Shown here: positions 43,575-52,241 of the stretch, in pieces
Layout: every line of letters begins with the position of its first letter
Numbering within the stretch: the first letter of the stretch is position 1
Source: JAKFWF01 sp031374115
GTDB lineage: Bacteria > Pseudomonadota > Alphaproteobacteria > Rhizobiales > Hyphomicrobiaceae
NCBI GenBank assembly: GCA_031374115.1
Contig: JANMNO010000140.1
Coordinates: 1 to 64,000, forward strand
Length of the DNA: 64,000 nucleotides
Direction of reading: 5' to 3'
Made by a program: the position numbers and the translations under genes
Notes under the pieces: model-generated
What the model was told of the DNA's origin: nothing
The model's database searches: none
Seen by the model: the letters and a program-made list of their open reading frames with translations, nothing else

Positions 43575-44333
43575 TTGGCCAAACAAGCGAGCCGGCTGAA
43601 ACTCGTGGCGCCGGAGGTGATCGATGCCGGCCGGCGCAATCGTATCAATCTGTTCGAACTCGCCTATCAGCGGATCGAGGAGATGCTGGTTTCATGCCAG
43701 TTGCGTCCCGGCCGGTATCTGACCATGCAAGACTTACAGGATCTCACCGGCTTCGGGCGCACCCCGGTTCATCACGCAGTGAATCGTCTTGCGGCCGATA
43801 CGCTGATCATCGTGCGCCCGCGTCATGGCCTGCAAATCGCACCGATCGATCTTGCCCGAGAGCGCGTGCTGCTGCGGTTGCGTCGCGACATCGAGAGGTT
43901 CGTCATCCGGTTGGCCGCCGAACGCGCCGATGCGTCTCATCGCAACCACATGCTGCATATGGAGCGCGTGCTGCGCGAGAAACGCGGGTCGCTGAACCTG
44001 TCGAAGTTCAATACGTTGGACCGCGGTATCGACCGGCTGATCCTAACGGCTGCCAGCGAGCCGTTCCTCGAGCACACCCTGCGGCCGCTGCACACGATCT
44101 TCCGGCGCATCGGCTTTATTCATCACACCTATATGCCCGGGCATAAGAACCTCAATGGAACGATCGACCGGCACATTGCGGTTCTCAATGCCGTCGCGAA
44201 CCGCCGCGCCGATCGCGCCGTCGTCGCATCTGATGCCTTGATGGACTTCGTTGACGCAATGTTCGAAACCATGGAAATCGAAATCGATCCGACACTGCTC
44301 GACTGCAGCATCGAACGGTTGCTGACTGTTTAG
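43575..44333 (+). CDS. GntR family transcriptional regulator
   Basis: A 252-residue regulator. The winged-helix domain at about 25-90 contains ELAYQRIEEMLVSCQLRPG and GFGRTPVHHAVNRL, the second being the recognition region. An FCD-type helical effector domain follows. The start is TTG at 43575, which begins MAKQ and leaves about 25 residues before the DNA-binding domain. It is divergent from the dehydratase/Opp operon across 155 bp, so it is a natural candidate to control that operon and the plus-strand gene 23 bp downstream. Short dyads TTGT-N8-ACAA (43497-43512) and TTCGC-N8-GCGAA (43523-43540) in the gap are possible sites. Confidence 0.9.
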   Translation: MAKQASRLKLVAPEVIDAGRRNRINLFELAYQRIEEMLVSCQLRPGRYLTMQDLQDLTGFGRTPVHHAVNRLAADTLIIVRPRHGLQIAPIDLARERVLLRLRRDIERFVIRLAAERADASHRNHMLHMERVLREKRGSLNLSKFNTLDRGIDRLILTAASEPFLEHTLRPLHTIFRRIGFIHHTYMPGHKNLNGTIDRHIAVLNAVANRRADRAVVASDALMDFVDAMFETMEIEIDPTLLDCSIERLLTV

Positions 44334-44356
44334 GCCTATAGACGGTGGGAATGAAG

Positions 44357-45337
44357 ATGCGCATAGTTTTTCACGGCGAGAACGCGGCTTCGTTCCGCGA
44401 AGGGTTCGAAAGTCTGGTCGGCGAGGGTGCACAAGTCAGCGTATTGCCGGACATCTTGGCATCCGAGGGCGATCGCAAGTGTTACGCCGAAGCGCACTAC
44501 ATCGTCGGCGCGAACTTCGACGCAAGCTTGCCGGTGCCGGCCACGTTGAAACTATTCCACGTGCCGGGGGCCGGCTATGACGCGGTGGACCTGAACTTGC
44601 TCCCCGCCTCGGCAACGGTCTGCAATTGCTTTGGACACGAACAGGCGATCGCCGAGTACGTGATGTCGGCGATCCTGGCGCGGCATGTCCCGCTCATCGA
44701 TGCCGATAAAAGATTGCGCAAGGGCGATTGGAAGTATTGGGCCGGCGCACTCGACCGTGCGCATGAGGAGATGGCTGGCAAAACCATCGGGTTGCTCGGC
44801 TTCGGGCACATCGGCAAGGCGATTGCGGCGCGCGCCAAGGCATTTGAGATGCGCGTTCACGTGGCCAATCGGACTGCAGTTGGAAGGTCCGGCGTCGTCG
44901 ATGAGGCGTTTACGCTCGATCGGCTAGCCACGTTTTGGGGAACGGCCGACTATCTGGTCGTATCGGTTCCGTTAGCCCCCGAAACCAAAGGCATCGTCGC
45001 CCACGAAGCGTTTGCCGCGATGCGCTCGAGTGCGGTCATTATAAATGTCGGTCGCGGCCCAACCATCGACGAGCGTTCACTCTACGCCGCGTTGAAAAGC
45101 GGCCGGATCGCTGGGGCAATCATAGATACGTGGTACGCTTACCCTGGTCCCGGCAATTCAAATCCGCAGCCGTCGTCGCTGCCGTTCAACGAACTTTCCA
45201 ACGTGGTGATGACGCCGCACATGTCCGGTTGGACACATGGCACGATCCGCCGGCGCCAGAAAGCCATCGCCAGTAATATAGTCTGTCACGCGCGCGGCAA
45301 ACCCTGCGAGAACGTCGTCAGGCAAGGGCAACTTTAA
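44357..45337 (+). CDS. D-isomer-specific 2-hydroxyacid dehydrogenase
   Basis: A 326-residue NAD(P)-dependent dehydrogenase. The nucleotide domain GLLGFGHIGKAIAARAKAF, the Arg/Glu/His catalytic set (GRGPTIDE with the conserved Arg upstream in NVGRG, Glu in the APETKGIV region, His in TPHMSGWT) mark the glyoxylate/hydroxypyruvate or phosphoglycerate dehydrogenase-like family. The ATG at 44357 has GGTGGG 7 nt upstream, while an ATG two codons earlier is also possible. It follows the GntR gene and would reduce a 2-keto acid such as an aldolase product. It converges on the aldolase gene with 7 bp between stops. Confidence 0.91.
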   Translation: MRIVFHGENAASFREGFESLVGEGAQVSVLPDILASEGDRKCYAEAHYIVGANFDASLPVPATLKLFHVPGAGYDAVDLNLLPASATVCNCFGHEQAIAEYVMSAILARHVPLIDADKRLRKGDWKYWAGALDRAHEEMAGKTIGLLGFGHIGKAIAARAKAFEMRVHVANRTAVGRSGVVDEAFTLDRLATFWGTADYLVVSVPLAPETKGIVAHEAFAAMRSSAVIINVGRGPTIDERSLYAALKSGRIAGAIIDTWYAYPGPGNSNPQPSSLPFNELSNVVMTPHMSGWTHGTIRRRQKAIASNIVCHARGKPCENVVRQGQL

Positions 45338-45344
45338 GACTTAG

Positions 45345-46127
45345 TCACACGAGCGATCGCAACAGCTCAGACCGCTGCTTGGCGCCGGCGAGCAGGTACA
45401 GGTGATCGGCACCGGTGAGGACGAACCGCGCACCGCCCTTCACATAGTGAGATGCCAATTCGCGATCGTAAACGCCGCCCATGCCGAGAGCTTTCCCGTT
45501 TGCACGACACGCAGCGCCAACGGTTTCATAGGCCTGCTTGATTTGTGCGTGACCCATCTGCCCGGAAATCCCCAGGTCCGCCGACAAATCCGAAGTGCCG
45601 ATCAGTAATGCATCGATGCCCTCGACCGCCGCAATCTCGTTGGCGTTGCGAACGCCTTCGCGGCTTTCGATCATCGCAACGACGAGAATTTCGTCGTTGA
45701 GCGCGGCCTGCGCTTCCGCATTGCCTGGTGCCTGGAAGGCGAACGCTGCAGCCGGGCCGCCCCAGCTCCGGCTGCCGAGAGGCGGATAGCGGAATGCCTT
45801 CGCAACGCGCAATGCCTGTTCGCGATTGTCGACGTGCGGCACTACGACGCCAAGCGCGCCGTTATCGAGCGCGCGGGTGCCTTCGTCGAGTGCATCGGCG
45901 CAAACTCGAACGATCGGAGTGACGCCGGTCGGTAGCGCGGCGAGGCAGATCTGCGTCGCTTCTTGTACGGAAAGTGCGCCGTGCTCCATGTCGATGAACA
46001 GCCAATCGTGATCGGCGGCAGCCGCGAGCATGCCCGTTGCGCCGGTGCGAAGGTGATGAACGCCGAAGCCGAGTGCGAGCTCATTCGAGCGAAGTTTATG
46101 CTTGGTCTTGTTCTTGAAGATGGCCAT
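45345..46127 (-). CDS. HpcH/HpaI family aldolase
   Basis: A 260-residue class II aldolase. Conserved motifs are LFIDMEHGALS, RVCADALDEGTRALDNGALGVVVPHVD (core GALGVVVPHVD), and MIESREGVRNANEIAAVEG, whose Glu is a metal ligand. Family members split 2-keto-3-deoxy or 4-hydroxy-2-keto acids to pyruvate plus an aldehyde. CGGAG lies 6 nt before the ATG at 46127, which rules out the start nine codons earlier. This activity fits directly downstream of a sugar-acid dehydratase. Confidence 0.92.
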   Translation of the reverse strand: MAIFKNKTKHKLRSNELALGFGVHHLRTGATGMLAAAADHDWLFIDMEHGALSVQEATQICLAALPTGVTPIVRVCADALDEGTRALDNGALGVVVPHVDNREQALRVAKAFRYPPLGSRSWGGPAAAFAFQAPGNAEAQAALNDEILVVAMIESREGVRNANEIAAVEGIDALLIGTSDLSADLGISGQMGHAQIKQAYETVGAACRANGKALGMGGVYDRELASHYVKGGARFVLTGADHLYLLAGAKQRSELLRSLV

Positions 46128-46202
46128 GTCGACTCCGATGAGCTGTGCTACCAAATTGATCAGAAAACCGCCGGCTAGACGTAAAAGTGTTCGCTACCCG
46201 CA

Positions 46203-47006
46203 TCACTGCGCCGTCAATCCGCCGTCGACCACCATCGCCGAGCCGGTCATGAACTTCGCGTCGTCGGAAGCGAGGAATAAGATCGCGCGAGCGATGTCGT
46301 CGGCGGTGCCAAGCCGCCCGATCGGATGCATTTGGCGCGAATTTTCGCGAGCCGCTTCGATGTCGTTGGATTTGATGAGCGCCATGCGGCGAACGAACGT
46401 CTGCTCACCCATGTCGGTTTCGATCACGCCGGGATGAACCGAGTTGACCCGGATGCGATCACCTTTGCGCGCGAAGGCGAGCGCGGTCGATTTAGTGAAG
46501 AGCGTCACACCGCCTTTGGTCATCGAGTAGAGTGGGTCCATGGGAGAGCCCACAATGCCGGCGATCGACGCCAGATTTACGATAGCGCTGCCGTGCGGAC
46601 TGGCACGGCCGCTTTCTCTCAGTGCTGGCGCTGCAAACTTGGTACCTAGAAACACCCCGGTGAGGTTGACGGCGACGAGCTTATGCCACTCTGGCAACGT
46701 CACCTCCTCGAAATCGCGGCCGGGAAAGATGCCCGCGTTGTTGATCAGAAGATCCAACTTGCCGAACCGGGCAGTGGCTTCCGCAATGGTGGCGGCCCAC
46801 GAGGTCTCGCTGGTGACATCGAGGTTCACAAACACAGCTTCGCCGCCAGCCTTGTTGATACTGGCGACCGTCTCGCGCCCGGCCTCGTCTAGAATGTCAC
46901 CGATCAAAACCTTAGCCCCGACCCTGCTCATGAGCGCAGCCGTTGCGCCGCCGATCCCGCGCGCACCGCCCGAAATCAGGGCGACCTTGCCGTCGAGCCT
47001 ATTCAT
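46203..47006 (-). CDS. SDR family oxidoreductase
   Basis: A 267-residue classical SDR. The cofactor motif is SGGARGIGGATAAL, with NNAGIFPGRDF and a catalytic Ser (NLASIAG) and Tyr-Lys pair (YSMTKGG). The C-terminal MTGSAMVVDGGLTAQ is standard. AGGAG lies 9 nt before the ATG. It is read in the same direction as the aldolase, 75 bp upstream, and probably belongs to the same pathway. The substrate, probably an alcohol or sugar derivative, is unknown. Confidence 0.92.
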   Translation of the reverse strand: MNRLDGKVALISGGARGIGGATAALMSRVGAKVLIGDILDEAGRETVASINKAGGEAVFVNLDVTSETSWAATIAEATARFGKLDLLINNAGIFPGRDFEEVTLPEWHKLVAVNLTGVFLGTKFAAPALRESGRASPHGSAIVNLASIAGIVGSPMDPLYSMTKGGVTLFTKSTALAFARKGDRIRVNSVHPGVIETDMGEQTFVRRMALIKSNDIEAARENSRQMHPIGRLGTADDIARAILFLASDDAKFMTGSAMVVDGGLTAQ

Positions 47007-47238
47007 GATGTTTGCTCCTCCCGCGCGGCCGGATGACTACGGTCTTGTTTTGTGCTTCACGCAGACCAGATAGAAGCATTGCCGCGGGCGGATTGAAAGG
47101 CGGGCGTTGCGCAAGGCAGGCATGCCGCGCAATCTCGTAAATAGTGCCAATTGTGGCGTGAAAGTTTTTTGTAGTAGGCTTCGCTTCGTGTGGGCATTGC
47201 CGCACTGTTGTCAGTCACCGGCCAACCAGGAGGCGATA

Positions 47239-47625
47239 TTGAGCGATGAGGATCCGATAGCGTTTCGTCCGCGTATCGTCGCACTGTCGCCCACAACCCA
47301 ATCGGCGTCTAACTCGTTTCAATCTCAATCGGCTCGATTTAGCCGGCAGGAGCTTAATCATATATTAGATCTATACGGGCGCAAGGTTGCGAGTGGAGAG
47401 TGGCGCGACTACGCCATCGACTTCGGTCGCGAGAAGGCTGTTTTCTCCGTCTACCGGCGGTCCAGTGAATGCCCACTCTATACGATCGAGAAGACGCCCA
47501 AACTCAGCCGCAAACAAGGCGCCTACAGTGTTGTTGCAGCGACCGGATTGATCCTGAAGCGCGGCCACGATTTACTCCGTGTGCTGGAGGTGCTCGAGAA
47601 GCACGTTCGCTTATTGCGCTACTAG
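47239..47625 (+). CDS. DUF2794 family protein
   Basis: A 128-residue protein of unknown function, typical of alphaproteobacteria. The conserved core FSRQELNHILDLYGRKVASGEWRDYAIDF, whose centre is LYGRKVASGEWRDYA, and the end RKQGAYSVVAATGLILKRG are clear. The start is TTG at 47239 with a perfect AGGAGG 5 nt upstream (47228-47233). A longer frame from 47107 adds residues with no family resemblance. It ends at a long hairpin that it shares with the antisense acyltransferase gene. Confidence 0.9.
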   Translation: MSDEDPIAFRPRIVALSPTTQSASNSFQSQSARFSRQELNHILDLYGRKVASGEWRDYAIDFGREKAVFSVYRRSSECPLYTIEKTPKLSRKQGAYSVVAATGLILKRGHDLLRVLEVLEKHVRLLRY

Positions 47626-47635
47626 GTTACCTTGA

Positions 47636-47689
47636 AGTGCTCGGGTCCTACGAGAGCGGCGTTTAAAACCGCTACTCGTGCCCAGCACT
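47636..47689. terminator. Long hairpin between convergent genes, bidirectional terminator
   Basis: AGTGCT (47636-47641) pairs with AGCACT (47684-47689), GGG (47643-47645) with CCC (47681-47683), CGAG (47651-47654) with CTCG (47675-47678), and AGCGG (47655-47659) with CCGCT (47669-47673). The tip contains TTTAAAA. It occupies the space between the DUF2794 stop and the acyltransferase stop, so it could end both transcripts. Confidence 0.65.
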
Positions 47690-50600
47690 AAGCCGCCGCA
47701 ACCTGCTTGGCGGCAATGTTGTCCTTGGCAAGGTTGAGCGCCGCGACATAGTCCGGTTTGCCGGAGCCGAGCAAGGGCACGCTCGTGAGCACCATGATTT
47801 CAGCCGGGACGCTTAGCTCGGTTGCGCCTTTCATCTTTGCATGCCGCAGGAACTGGTCGCGCGTCGCCGTCGCGTCGGTCGTCATTAGGATCAGCCGCTC
47901 GCCCTTACGCGCATCGGAAACCGCGACTACGACCGATACCACCGCGGGCCAGATCTCCGCGGCCATTGCTTCCACCGCCGACAGCGAGACCATCTCGCCG
48001 GCGATCTTGGCGAAGCGTTTCGCGCGTCCCTTGATGGCGATGAAACCTTGTGCATCGATCGTGACGATGTCGCCGGTATCGTGCCAGCCTTCGGCGGGCG
48101 GCTCGAGAACGCCGGGGTTTTCGGCGCGGAAGTACCCCAGCATCACGTTTGGTCCACGCACGTACAGGCGTCCGCCTTCGTTGATGCCGGGGACCGGATC
48201 AAGCCGCGCCTCCATCAATGGCGCCAAGCGCCCGACTGTACCGGCACGATTGGCAAGCGGTGTGTTGATTGCCAGCACCGGTGCGGTTTCTGTAACGCCG
48301 TAGCCTTCGAGAATGCGCACGCCGAACTTTTCCATGTAGAGATCGCGTGTGCGTTGCTTGACGGCCTCCGCACCGGCCAGGATCAACCGCAGTGAGCGGA
48401 AGTCGTAAGGGTGCGCGACGCGCGCGTAACCGTTGAGGAAGGTGTCGGTGCCGAACATGATCGTAGCGTTCGATCCGTAAACGAGTTCGGGCACGATGCG
48501 GTAATGCAGCGGCGACGGGTAAAGATAGACCGGCACGCCATTCAGCAGCGGCATCATCAAACCGGCGGTCAGACCGAAGGAGTGGAACACCGGTAGCACG
48601 TTGAACACCTTGTCGTCGCCGTTGACGGAGACCCGTGTCAGCGATTGGATCGCGTTGGCGAGGATGTTGGAGTGCGAAAGCACAACTCCTTTTGGCGTTC
48701 CTTCCGAGCCTGATGTGAACAGGATCGCCGCCGGGTCCGACGGCTTGCGGACGACCTGTTGTCTGCTGCCCTGCCATAGGCCGCGCAATTTGTCGGCGAG
48801 CGTGATCGTCGGTCGAACATCTTCGAGATAAACGAAGCGCACTTGGCTGCCCAGTTTGTCGACGAGCTCGCCAAGCTTGGCTTTCGCGATGAACGCGCGC
48901 GAGGTGAGGATTACCTCGACCTTTGCGGCCCGGCACGCTGCAGCGACGTTCACCGCTCCCGCCGTGAAGTTGATCATGGCCGGCACGCGGCCAATTGACT
49001 GCAACGCGAAGAACGTCACCGCCACACCAGCCGAGTTCGGCAGCATGACGCCAACAGCCGCACCGACAGGCGCATACTGCTTGAGCTTAGCGCCCAGCAC
49101 CTGCGCGCTCGTGATCAGCTTGCCGAACTTGAGCTTGGTGCCCATCGGATCTTCGATGATGACGCGCCCGGTGTCGCGTGTTGCCTTCGCCTCGGCCAGC
49201 GCCTCGAACAACGTCCGCTGCATATTGGCGGTCTCGACCGCGGTATCGACCATGATATCCTGCAGTTTCGCACCGGCTGCCTGACGCCGGACCTTTCCCC
49301 GCAACGCCGGATCGACTTCGAGCTTGCGGCGCGGCAGGATCGTTACGGTGACCTTGGGAAACCAAGCCTTCTTGGTCTGCGAGCGCCTGAGGTAACTCAG
49401 CGTTGATCGCTCCGCGCCATCGATCCGCACCGGCACGATCCAGGCGTCGGCCTTGTCGGCGATCATCGCCGAGCCATCGTAGACTTTCATCAATCCGCCA
49501 GTCACCGTGACGCGACCCTCGGGAAAAATCACGAGTTGCTCGCCGGCCTTGACGGCATTGACGAGATTGCGCGTGCCAAGCGGCTTGGTCGGATCGATCG
49601 ATTGAAAATTGACGAGCTTGAGAAATGGCTTGGCCCACCACGTTTGCGCAATGCCGCTATCGACCGCAAAGGACGCATGGCCTGGCAGTATCGAGTGCAA
49701 AACAGGGGCATCGATGAGGCTGACATGATTAGGCGTAATGACTGCCCGCTCACCGGCCGGCGGCAGATTTTCTAGGCCCTTCACTTCGAGCCCATAGAAG
49801 GTCTTGAACACGAACGCTGCCACATCGCGCACGCCATCGCGACCCCATGCTCGCAGCACGAGAACCATCACCAAGAAGTTCGCAAGGCCAAGGCCGACGA
49901 ATAACGATATGAGACCGGCGCCCATCGCCTGCAACGCGGCTAGCAGCAGCGTCGCCACGGTCATGAAGGCTGCCGACAGCACGTTGCAGGCAGCGATCAC
50001 GCGAGCACGGCGCTCGATGGGCGCCCAGCTTTGCACTGCGGCAAATGAGGGTACGATGAATAGACCACCGCTTGCGGCCAGTCCAAAAAGTGCAAAACCC
50101 AGGTGCAGGCCCCAGGGCGAAGCGATGAAATCGGCAACGGTTACAACTTGGCCAGTAGGTGGCGGCGTCACGCTGGAGATCGCCCACGCGAGATCCAGGC
50201 AGAACAGACCCATCAGGAACGCGGCGATCGGCACTAACGCCATGTTGGGGCGGGTCCTGCTGGCACGCGCCGCCGCCACCGAGCCGACGGCGATGCCGAC
50301 TGTGAAAATCAATAGTGCGACCGTCAGTAAATGCTCCGTGCCGCCGATGTGGGTCTTGGCGAGTGTCGGTAGCAGCGACAAGGCAACCGCGCCGACCAGC
50401 CAAAACCAGCTGGTAATCATACCGCCGATCCACAGGCGATTGTCGCGGCTGAGGTCGCGAAGCAAGGCGACCGTCGACGACCACGGGTTCGGATCGACGA
50501 CAAGGTCGGGTGCGCGCTGGCCAGTGGGCGGGATCAGCATCGCCGATGCCCAGCAGGCAACCGCCAACGCGACGACGCTTAGAGCAATGAACCAAGCGTG

Positions 50601-51101
50601 TCCCTGATCGGCAGCGGCCAAGCCGCCGGCGATGGTGCCACCCAAGATCGCAGCAAAGGTTGCACCTTCGACGAGTGCGTTGGCGGCCGGCAGCTCGGTC
50701 GTCGCCATATGATCGGGGAGAATACCGTACTTGATCGGCCCGAACAGAGCGGCGATGACGCCGAACAGTCCAAGCGCCACGAATAAAAGCGGGACCCAGT
50801 GAAAATAGAAACCGAGCGCGGCGATCCCCGCCACCGGGATTTCTACGAGCTTCAGGCGCTGTGCAAGCCAAGCTTTGTCGAACCGATCTGCAAGTTGGCC
50901 GCCGAGCGCCGACAAAATGAAGAACGGCGCGATCAATACGGCGCCGGCAAGCGTAACCAACACGGGGCCCTGGTCGCTCGCAACCTGGAACAGGATAAGG
51001 ATGATCAATGCATTCTTCACGAAGTTGTCGTTCAACGCCGAAAAGAACTGACACCAGAACAGCGGTGCGAACTTGCGCGATGTCATCAGCGATTGGAACA
51101 T
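47688..51101 (-). CDS. LplT-PlsC-acyl-ACP/CoA ligase fusion (Aas-like)
   Basis: A 1137-residue three-part protein for lysophospholipid flipping and reacylation. Residues about 1-415 are an MFS transporter like LplT (FWCQFFSALNDNFVKNALII, core ALNDNFVKN). Residues about 440-630 are a PlsC acyltransferase with NHVSLID and FPEGRVT. The rest is an AMP-binding acyl ligase with LFTSGSEGTPKGVVLSH and the end region KIAGEMVSL. In E. coli, LplT and Aas are separate proteins; here all are fused. The ATG at 51101 has AAGG 8 nt upstream and begins at the family start. Frames from 51278 add an unlikely 59-residue extension. Confidence 0.94.
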   Translation of the reverse strand: MFQSLMTSRKFAPLFWCQFFSALNDNFVKNALIILILFQVASDQGPVLVTLAGAVLIAPFFILSALGGQLADRFDKAWLAQRLKLVEIPVAGIAALGFYFHWVPLLFVALGLFGVIAALFGPIKYGILPDHMATTELPAANALVEGATFAAILGGTIAGGLAAADQGHAWFIALSVVALAVACWASAMLIPPTGQRAPDLVVDPNPWSSTVALLRDLSRDNRLWIGGMITSWFWLVGAVALSLLPTLAKTHIGGTEHLLTVALLIFTVGIAVGSVAAARASRTRPNMALVPIAAFLMGLFCLDLAWAISSVTPPPTGQVVTVADFIASPWGLHLGFALFGLAASGGLFIVPSFAAVQSWAPIERRARVIAACNVLSAAFMTVATLLLAALQAMGAGLISLFVGLGLANFLVMVLVLRAWGRDGVRDVAAFVFKTFYGLEVKGLENLPPAGERAVITPNHVSLIDAPVLHSILPGHASFAVDSGIAQTWWAKPFLKLVNFQSIDPTKPLGTRNLVNAVKAGEQLVIFPEGRVTVTGGLMKVYDGSAMIADKADAWIVPVRIDGAERSTLSYLRRSQTKKAWFPKVTVTILPRRKLEVDPALRGKVRRQAAGAKLQDIMVDTAVETANMQRTLFEALAEAKATRDTGRVIIEDPMGTKLKFGKLITSAQVLGAKLKQYAPVGAAVGVMLPNSAGVAVTFFALQSIGRVPAMINFTAGAVNVAAACRAAKVEVILTSRAFIAKAKLGELVDKLGSQVRFVYLEDVRPTITLADKLRGLWQGSRQQVVRKPSDPAAILFTSGSEGTPKGVVLSHSNILANAIQSLTRVSVNGDDKVFNVLPVFHSFGLTAGLMMPLLNGVPVYLYPSPLHYRIVPELVYGSNATIMFGTDTFLNGYARVAHPYDFRSLRLILAGAEAVKQRTRDLYMEKFGVRILEGYGVTETAPVLAINTPLANRAGTVGRLAPLMEARLDPVPGINEGGRLYVRGPNVMLGYFRAENPGVLEPPAEGWHDTGDIVTIDAQGFIAIKGRAKRFAKIAGEMVSLSAVEAMAAEIWPAVVSVVVAVSDARKGERLILMTTDATATRDQFLRHAKMKGATELSVPAEIMVLTSVPLLGSGKPDYVAALNLAKDNIAAKQVAAA

Positions 51102-51573
51102 GGTCAAGACCTTCAGGGCTATGTCGACAACGGGTGAAAATGCACGATTGGACAGTATACGCGCTTCCGATCTAGCGGGGATAACCCGATAAACCGTTAA
51201 CGGTGCTCCGTACGCGGGGAAGCGCACGCAACGACGAATTGGTCGGCTGGACCAGCAAAGTTTCGTGATCCATTGCAATTATGCTTGCCCGGGCGATTGG
51301 CCCGAGTATGGCGCTTGCAAACCGATTGAATAGAATGCGGAAGCACAACAAAATCTCGAGATTAGTGCATTCGCTTGACATTGGCCTCTCCGCAAATGAG
51401 TTAATATGAACTATGTTCATATGATCTATCATGATTGTGAACTATGTTCAAGAGTAATTTTGCAAAACCATATAGGAATATTTTGAAGCGCTTGTGGCAA
51501 TCCGGTCGCGCGAACGTGCTTTCATGCACCCCGATGATTATCGCAGCCCTTCGATGAAGATTGAGGATGCAAT
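51102..51573. other. Divergent intergenic region with tandem operators
   Basis: This 472-bp stretch separates the fused acyltransferase (minus) from the PlsC-like gene (plus) and is more AT-rich than its surroundings. I see no coding frame. It contains two palindromes around 51405-51450, a TTGACA at 51375-51380 and a TAATAT at 51402-51407 with a 21-nt spacer, which is long for sigma-70. It probably carries promoters for both sides. Confidence 0.65.
51405..51450. promoter_or_regulatory. Two tandem palindromic operators, TGAAC-TAT-GTTCA
   Basis: TATGAAC-TAT-GTTCATA at 51405-51421 is a perfect palindrome with a 3-bp centre. The same 13-bp core recurs at 51438-51450. The centres are 31 bp apart, about three helical turns, so two dimers could bind the same face. 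The first site overlaps a possible -10 element. The form fits a TetR-type repressor, but no regulator gene is adjacent. Lipid genes stand on both sides. Confidence 0.6.
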
Positions 51574-52239
51574 TTGATGCGGAGATTGGCCGTCGGCGTC
51601 CCCAGTTTGACCCGCGCGGCCGCCGCTAGCGCCGGCGTGTTATTGCGCGGTTTCGCCCAGCTGGTGACCGGCGTACGCCGCCGCCGTATCGATGCTCGCC
51701 CATCGACAGGACCGGTGATTTACTTCGCCAATCACACCAGCCACGGCGACTTCGTGCTGATCTGGACCGTACTGCCGCCGCAGCTTCGCAAACTGACGCG
51801 ACCGGTTGCCGGCGCCGACTATTGGAGCGCTGGCCGGGTTCGGCCGTGGCTTGCCCGGCACGTATTCGACGCCGTTTTAATCGATCGGGGCAAACTTGAT
51901 CGGACGAGCGATCCGGTGGCGCCGGTGTTGGCGGCGCTCGATGCCGGTCAGTCGGTGATCATCTTTCCGGAAGGAACACGTAATCAGTCCGGTGTGCCGT
52001 TGCTGCCTTTCAAGAGCGGCTTGTTTCGCCTTGCCGAGGCGCGGCCACACATTCCCCTCGTGCCGGTCTGGATCGAGAACCTCGCCCGGGTCATGCCAAA
52101 GGGCGAATTCTTGCCGTTACCGTTGTTGTGCAGCGTGACGTTCGGTCCGCCCCTGCCACAAGCTCCCGGTGAACTGCGTCCGATGTTCCTCGCCCGCGCC
52201 GCGCGCGCATTGGCAACGCTGGCGCCGATGGAGGCCTGA
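51574..52239 (+). CDS. 1-acyl-sn-glycerol-3-phosphate acyltransferase-like protein (PlsC type)
   Basis: A 221-residue acyltransferase. The catalytic NHTSHGD is the HX4D motif, and IFPEGTRN is the acyl-acceptor motif. It would add the second acyl chain to lysophosphatidate or reacylate a lysolipid at the membrane. The CdsA-like gene begins 2 bp after its stop, so the two are one operon, giving phosphatidate then CDP-diacylglycerol. Its divergent neighbour is the Aas-like fusion with its own PlsC domain. Confidence 0.92.
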   Translation: MMRRLAVGVPSLTRAAAASAGVLLRGFAQLVTGVRRRRIDARPSTGPVIYFANHTSHGDFVLIWTVLPPQLRKLTRPVAGADYWSAGRVRPWLARHVFDAVLIDRGKLDRTSDPVAPVLAALDAGQSVIIFPEGTRNQSGVPLLPFKSGLFRLAEARPHIPLVPVWIENLARVMPKGEFLPLPLLCSVTFGPPLPQAPGELRPMFLARAARALATLAPMEA

Positions 52240-52241
52240 CC

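Noticed and set aside
49750..51054. Long minus-strand frame of 434 codons
   Set aside because: It is in another frame of the LplT domain of the Aas-like fusion and shows only Arg-rich shadow sequence.
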